Part shown: piece by piece, positions 11,001 through 17,000 of the stretch | Position numbering within the stretch: the first letter of the stretch is position 1 | Layout: every line of letters begins with the position of its first letter | From: Durusdinium trenchii | Lineage: Eukaryota > Sar > Dinophyceae > Suessiales > Symbiodiniaceae | Direction of reading: 5' to 3' | Assembly (NCBI GenBank): GCA_963970005.1 | Contig: CAXAMN010023306.1 | Location: 60,292 to 124,291, forward strand | Length of the DNA stretch: 64,000 bases | Translations under genes and position numbers: made by a program | The notes under the pieces: generated by a model | Told to the model about the DNA's origin: nothing | What the model saw: the letters and a program-made list of their open reading frames with translations, nothing else | Databases searched by the model: none

Positions 11001-14000
11001 CAAGATCTTAGATGCGTTCGGATCTCAGCCTGGGTATTCTAAGGAACAAGCGGATGCTCGGCAAGCATATACCCAAGCCGCATTCACCGGCGTGCCCACA
11101 TGGTTGAGACTTCCTAAGGATCGATGGCCCAAGGGTTGGAAAGGTAAATATAATGATCCTTTAGTACCAATGTTGTTAGCTTTGTACGGACACCCCGATA
11201 GTGGTGGTATTTGGGAAGCGTACTTCGAAAAACAAATTGGTAAGAAGGGATGGCAATCCGTCTTGAAAGAGATTTGGCGTTCAGTTTTCTACCATCCAGA
11301 GTTTGATGCACTTCTTGTTGTCTATGTAGACGACCTCAAGCTCGCTGCACCCACCAAGAAGATCAAAACGGCTTGGAAGTCAATTTCTAGTATGATTGAC
11401 ATTGATGAACCAGAACCTTTCAATAGGTATTTCGGATGCGAGCATAGGGAAGAGCGAAACATCAAACTCGACATCAAAGAGCACCCATTCTATGACATCT
11501 TCAGCACGGGTAAATCCGCTGCCGCACAAACGCGAACTGAAGACTATTGGTCTTATGATGAGGAACATAACACATATACTAGACATCACGTGTATCCTAG
11601 GAAAAGAAGATTTGTTCCCGTGGACCAAGGTCTGACTGTGCCTTGCCAGCACTTCCTTGAACTAAGGACAACCATCAAGGACAACGAGGACACTGAGGTG
11701 CAAGATGATTGGACCGTCAATGGTGCCTTTAACGAGGGGGGCTGGTGGACCGGCAAAACAGTCTTTCAGTGCTGCCCTAACCGGCAAGCCGAAATAGACT
11801 ACCCAGAGGGGTATGCCATGGCTGGCAAAAAGAAAACTGGAGTAAGAAACAAGACTTCAGCTAAACAAGCTGCACGTGCACAAAAGTTCACCAACATGTC
11901 TGACCTCCCGGTCGTCAAAGGTGAATGCATGCGCAAGCAAGTCAACTGTGTATATTATGATATGCACGATTTCTTATCATCATGCGTAGATGCATACTGC
12001 GATTTAGCTAAGGTCAAACGCAAGGACCTCAGGAAAGCTTCCACTCCGTTTCATGAGCTTAGAATTGCAAGACCTCGTGAAAACGAGGAGCAGCCTGAGG
12101 GTCGTTTGAAAGGGATTGCCAGCCGGATCCTTATGAAAGTTTTGTTCGCAGCGCGTATGGCGCGCTATGATTTGTTGCGAGCGACTCAGTCATTAGCCTC
12201 AAGGGTTACAAAATGGTCACCTGATTGTGATGCAGGGTTGCATAGGTTAATTTCATATATTAATTGTTCATTAGACATGACCATGCGGGGATTCATGGGC
12301 GATAAGTTTTCAGAATGTCAACTTTGGCTTTTTGCTGATGCAGACTTTGCAGGGGAATATGACAACAAGAGTACTACTGGAACGTTTATGGCATTAGTTG
12401 GACCCAACACTTATTGGCCTATTAATGCGTTTAGCAAGAAGCAAACCGCCACTGCTATGTCTAGTACGGAAGCCGAAGTTGTTGCCGCTAATCACGCTGT
12501 TCGTGCTCAAGGCCTACCCTCGCTATCGCTTTTCAATTACTTGATCGCTATGAGCGACCCTAAGTGTCCGCCCCAGGCCAAAACGCGTCGAGCTGGCGTA
12601 GCTGCCAAGCCGAAGGCGCCTACGTTGCACGAACCCGTGTCGATCGCTCGAATCGATCGCGAGTTGGATGAGATTAGGTACGGTTTTCTCCATGACGGTC
12701 CTGAAAGTGTTGCTAATGTTAACCACCTTCAAGTTCGTTTAGGACCATGCTTTACTATTCGTTTTATGGAGGACAACCAAGCTACCATCACCATCCTTTC
12801 TAATGGTAACTCTGTCAACATGCGTCACACTGACCGTACTCAACGTGTTTCATTTAGCTGGTTAAAGGAAACCTTTGATAGTGACCAATTCGATTTGATA
12901 AATGTGAATACTCTCCATCAAGCTGCGGATGTTCTTACCAAACCTTTTATTTCCCCCCAGAAATGGAATTCAGCACTGTATATGTTGAACATGGTGCCAT
13001 ATACCTACAAACAACCCAAAAGCAAGGGTAACTCCTTGGCCGTAACGCCCTCAAGGGGCGATCCTGTGCAGTACTTCGACATCTCAACCCCTGATAATTC
13101 AGACAATGAGGAATTGGATCAGGGGGGCAATGCACTGCCCAGTCAGCAACCCAAGACAAAACAAAGGCTCATGGTCGAATGGTGTTGTTCACCTAACTCC
13201 AAGCTCGGACAACAAAGGGCCGCTTCTAAAGGATGTACTGTCTTTAGGGTTACTGAAAATGAGGACGCCACGACAAGGAAATGCGTTGAACAAATGACAC
13301 AAAAGACAATTCAGTTTTGGAAGGAAAGTGGCAAATGTAACGTGCACGTCCACATTTCACTTCCATGTACGGGAGGATGCCCATGGAACAATGTGAATAA
13401 GGACTTGCCAGGTGGGAAAGAAAGGATACAACAGCATCAAAAGAAATTCGCTGCCCTTCTTAAGAACGCTGATAAGTTTCTTGAAGGCATATCCGTTGTT
13501 AAACCCACCATTTCATTTGAGCTTCCTTCATTTTGTGAATATTGGAAATGGAAAAGTGTGAAGAACTTTAAACGTAAGTATCGTCTTGTTGACTACAAAC
13601 TTCATGGGTGTCAAGTTGGGGTGACGGACGAACATGGGACACCAATTAAGAAGGGTTGGACAGTTGCATCCGACATTGAGGCGTTTGCTGCTCTCGAACA
13701 GCTTAGGTGCGACGGACAGCATGTACACGCTCAGTCACGTGGTAAGGCACTTAGGGATGCAGAAGGGTACACATTTAAATTAACTGATAAGATACACACC
13801 ATGTTTAGGAACTTGTGTTCACGTGTGTATGCTCAACCCTGTACTGAGGAGCCCACTGTTCATGCCGCATGCGCCACCACCACTCACACCCGCACTTGCA
13901 CTCACACTCATACTCACACCCACACCTGCTCCACTTATCACCTCCACCATTCTCACATACCTCATACTACTTCCACTCGACGTCACAGTTCACGAACTAA

Positions 14001-17000
14001 GGTGCTGCTTAGGTCACTTGCTTCTCGCGCGGTCGGTGCTTCGCTCGCCAAGCACCCTTCATCGGGTTGCCAAGCCATGGGCGACCTGACGGAGGACGAC
14101 CTGCTGCAGATCGAGTGGGACCAGTATAGCAACGAGCCCATCGAGAGGTATTTATCGGTCAACCACTCTCCGGAAACGGAGTCGCGTTGGACAAAGTTTA
14201 TTGCATACGCAGTTTATCAAGGTATGCTATTGACCGAAGAGGGCTCGAAACAGCACCACGACCAATTGGTGGAACTACTGCGCGCAGTATATCCAGTCAT
14301 GTTGTACGATTGTTGGGTGCGTGACTACATATTTACGGAAACAATGATGGGCCTTACAACCATTCATCCGTCTGCGTTTGGTCACCTGAATGTGCTTGCG
14401 GAAACGCAACGCCGGAAGGCCGTGGTCATCGTCACCGATTCTATTTTGTGCTTCCTTAACGGGAAGCGAAGTCGTACAGCCTATGAGCCGGTACAAGAGT
14501 TCAATGTCGCTTTCGGCGGAGACTGGGACTTCATCGAGGTCAAGATCGTATGGGGTGCTGAGTTACCTCGTTTAATGGCAGAGTACAAGGCTGCTGTTGC
14601 TCGCGTAAATGCGAGGGCCTTGCTCAACATGAGGGATCCCGCAAGGGATATCCCGCGCATCTTTGGCTTAATTTGGTGGAACGGCAACGACCTCGTCGGC
14701 AGGAACGGAATCACGCCCAATGATTCTACGTGGCGCTATGAGGCTGCAAATCCCGACAGACTCGGTACGCAGGCGCGCATCCTTGGCAACGTTAAACTGT
14801 TAGCCGAATGCAAGGAGATCTCCGACGAGCTCTGCTGTATATGTGGAATATCTTCTTATCTTTTTGAGTTGCCTTCGTTTGTCGATATTTTCTGGGCAGA
14901 AATCAACGACATCATTGAGAGTCTCGGCATACACCGATTCCAGCCTGACAATCTGGTTTACCAATCCGATAAAGTTGATCAATGGCATATGCGAAAGACG
15001 CAGGAGAACATCGATCGCTTCGTGAACTATGTGACCTCGATTGTCAAATTGTCGTACCATGTCAACGTCGTTGAAGCTTCCCGAGAGGGAATTGCCGCGC
15101 TCAACAGGGTGAGAAGATTTAAATACAGTTGGGATTCCTCAGCGACAGTCAAAATACCGGAATCGTATTTACAGCTTATCAATGAATTTGTTGAACAGCG
15201 AAACGCGCGAATGCAACAGACGTTGGGGAAGAGCAGGCAGTTTACTGTCGAGGAAGTACAAGCGTACAGCCCCTTTGAGACGAATGACGTGTCAGTCGAA
15301 GAGCTCAAGGCCTCCGTTAACCTGGAAGGCGAAGACCCTCAAGATGTGTTGCAGTTTATCAATGTTGTACCTGTTATTGAGCTACCGGAGGAACAGCCCG
15401 CATTGGACGAGCCGATGGATGACGTTGCGACAGCCGACGTAAAAGTCGAGCCGAAGGTTGAGGAAACCGACGCGGACGTTGAGATGCCCGATAGCTATAC
15501 AGGCGCAACCGACGAAGTACCTGGACCTGATACTGGTATCGCAGGCGTAAATGCCTTGCCGACAGCACCAGAACCTGATCCACAGATGGCGAAGATCGAG
15601 GCCGAGGTTCTTGATGTTTTGGCTGATGATGAAACGACTGTTGAAGAAGGTGCAACCGGAGATGTTCCTATGATCCCTACGGACGCGGACCAACCCGCAG
15701 AGGGTCAAGCGTCTTCATCTGACCCGAGACCACCATTGCCGCGATTGCGAGGCAAAGGGCAGGGACAAGGCACCCCTTCGGCCGCTCCCGTAACGGGGAG
15801 CTTTCTTGAACCTGAGAACAACGACAACCCCGACTTGAAATTTTCTGGAAAAGGGAAGGGCGTTCTCGTTCGCGAGACGAAGCCTAACCCCGAGTACAAA
15901 AATATGCAGGTCGAGGTTGAAGAGGTTCTCGGAAGGTATCCTTACCCGGATCACCTACTCAAGGCCATCGGGAATGGCAACATCCAACTCCTCGAGGATG
16001 AGCTGGGCCGCGACGCCAAGCAGTACGTGCTGTACCACGTTACTGGCCATAGGTACTATTATGTATATGAGGATTATCATCATGGGCCTTGGGAGTGGTG
16101 CTGCTCCTGGCCACCTCATGTTCGTCGCGGTATTTCTGGTCTTCTTCGTGGACACGTCCCAGACGTCAGTATTTATGATCCGGCGTGTTATTTGCCAATT
16201 TACAAACTACTAGATTTGGCGAAGGCCAAATTCCCTGATTACGCTGGTTCTATGAATGTTTTTGAGTTGATTTCGATGGCTATTTATGACCACAAAGATC
16301 GTTTCGAATTTCAATGCGTGTACGACTCTCGTGTGAACGAACAGCTCGAACTTTTCGCCGCCCCCGTCAAGATCCGATGTGGACAAGGCCACACTGACGA
16401 CGTTCTCGAGACGCGATCAAATGAAGTGCTAGCAGTACTAATCTACTGCCGTCCTGACCATGTACACAGGTACAATGCTCGTTTGACAGCGCACGGGAAC
16501 TGCGATATACCACCTCGGCTTTACCACCGAACGCATGAAGGTGCTGCGCGATCCATTATTGCGAGCGGGCTCATTCCCGGCGGTGGAGCCGGTGGACCGA
16601 AAAGCAAAGGCAATTCCTTCTTTTCAACACAACCTCTGGGAAACCAGAAGGCGATATCTGGTGTTCGTGCTGACCGACCAGTGGAGATTTGTTTTTCAAC
16701 ACCGGATGTGATTGAAGCAGGAGTTGACCTTTTCCTCACAAATTCTGGCGCGGTGATTACCAGCCATCACGTCCCGAATACGTGTATTCTATTTGCAACT
16801 CGAGCCCGCGCAAATGCGGAGCCAGAAGTTTTCTATTCGAGGCCGCAGGCATTGGATCCTTCGAACATTGAGGTCGGTGTTCCGCAAGATGATGTGACAT
16901 TGGTCCCGGGAAAAGTGTCGGAAGTACGCACCATTTTGGAAGGTACAAGCGACGCCACTCCCGAAGAACGCACAGCTAGCAGCAGTGCCGCAAAGAAGGA

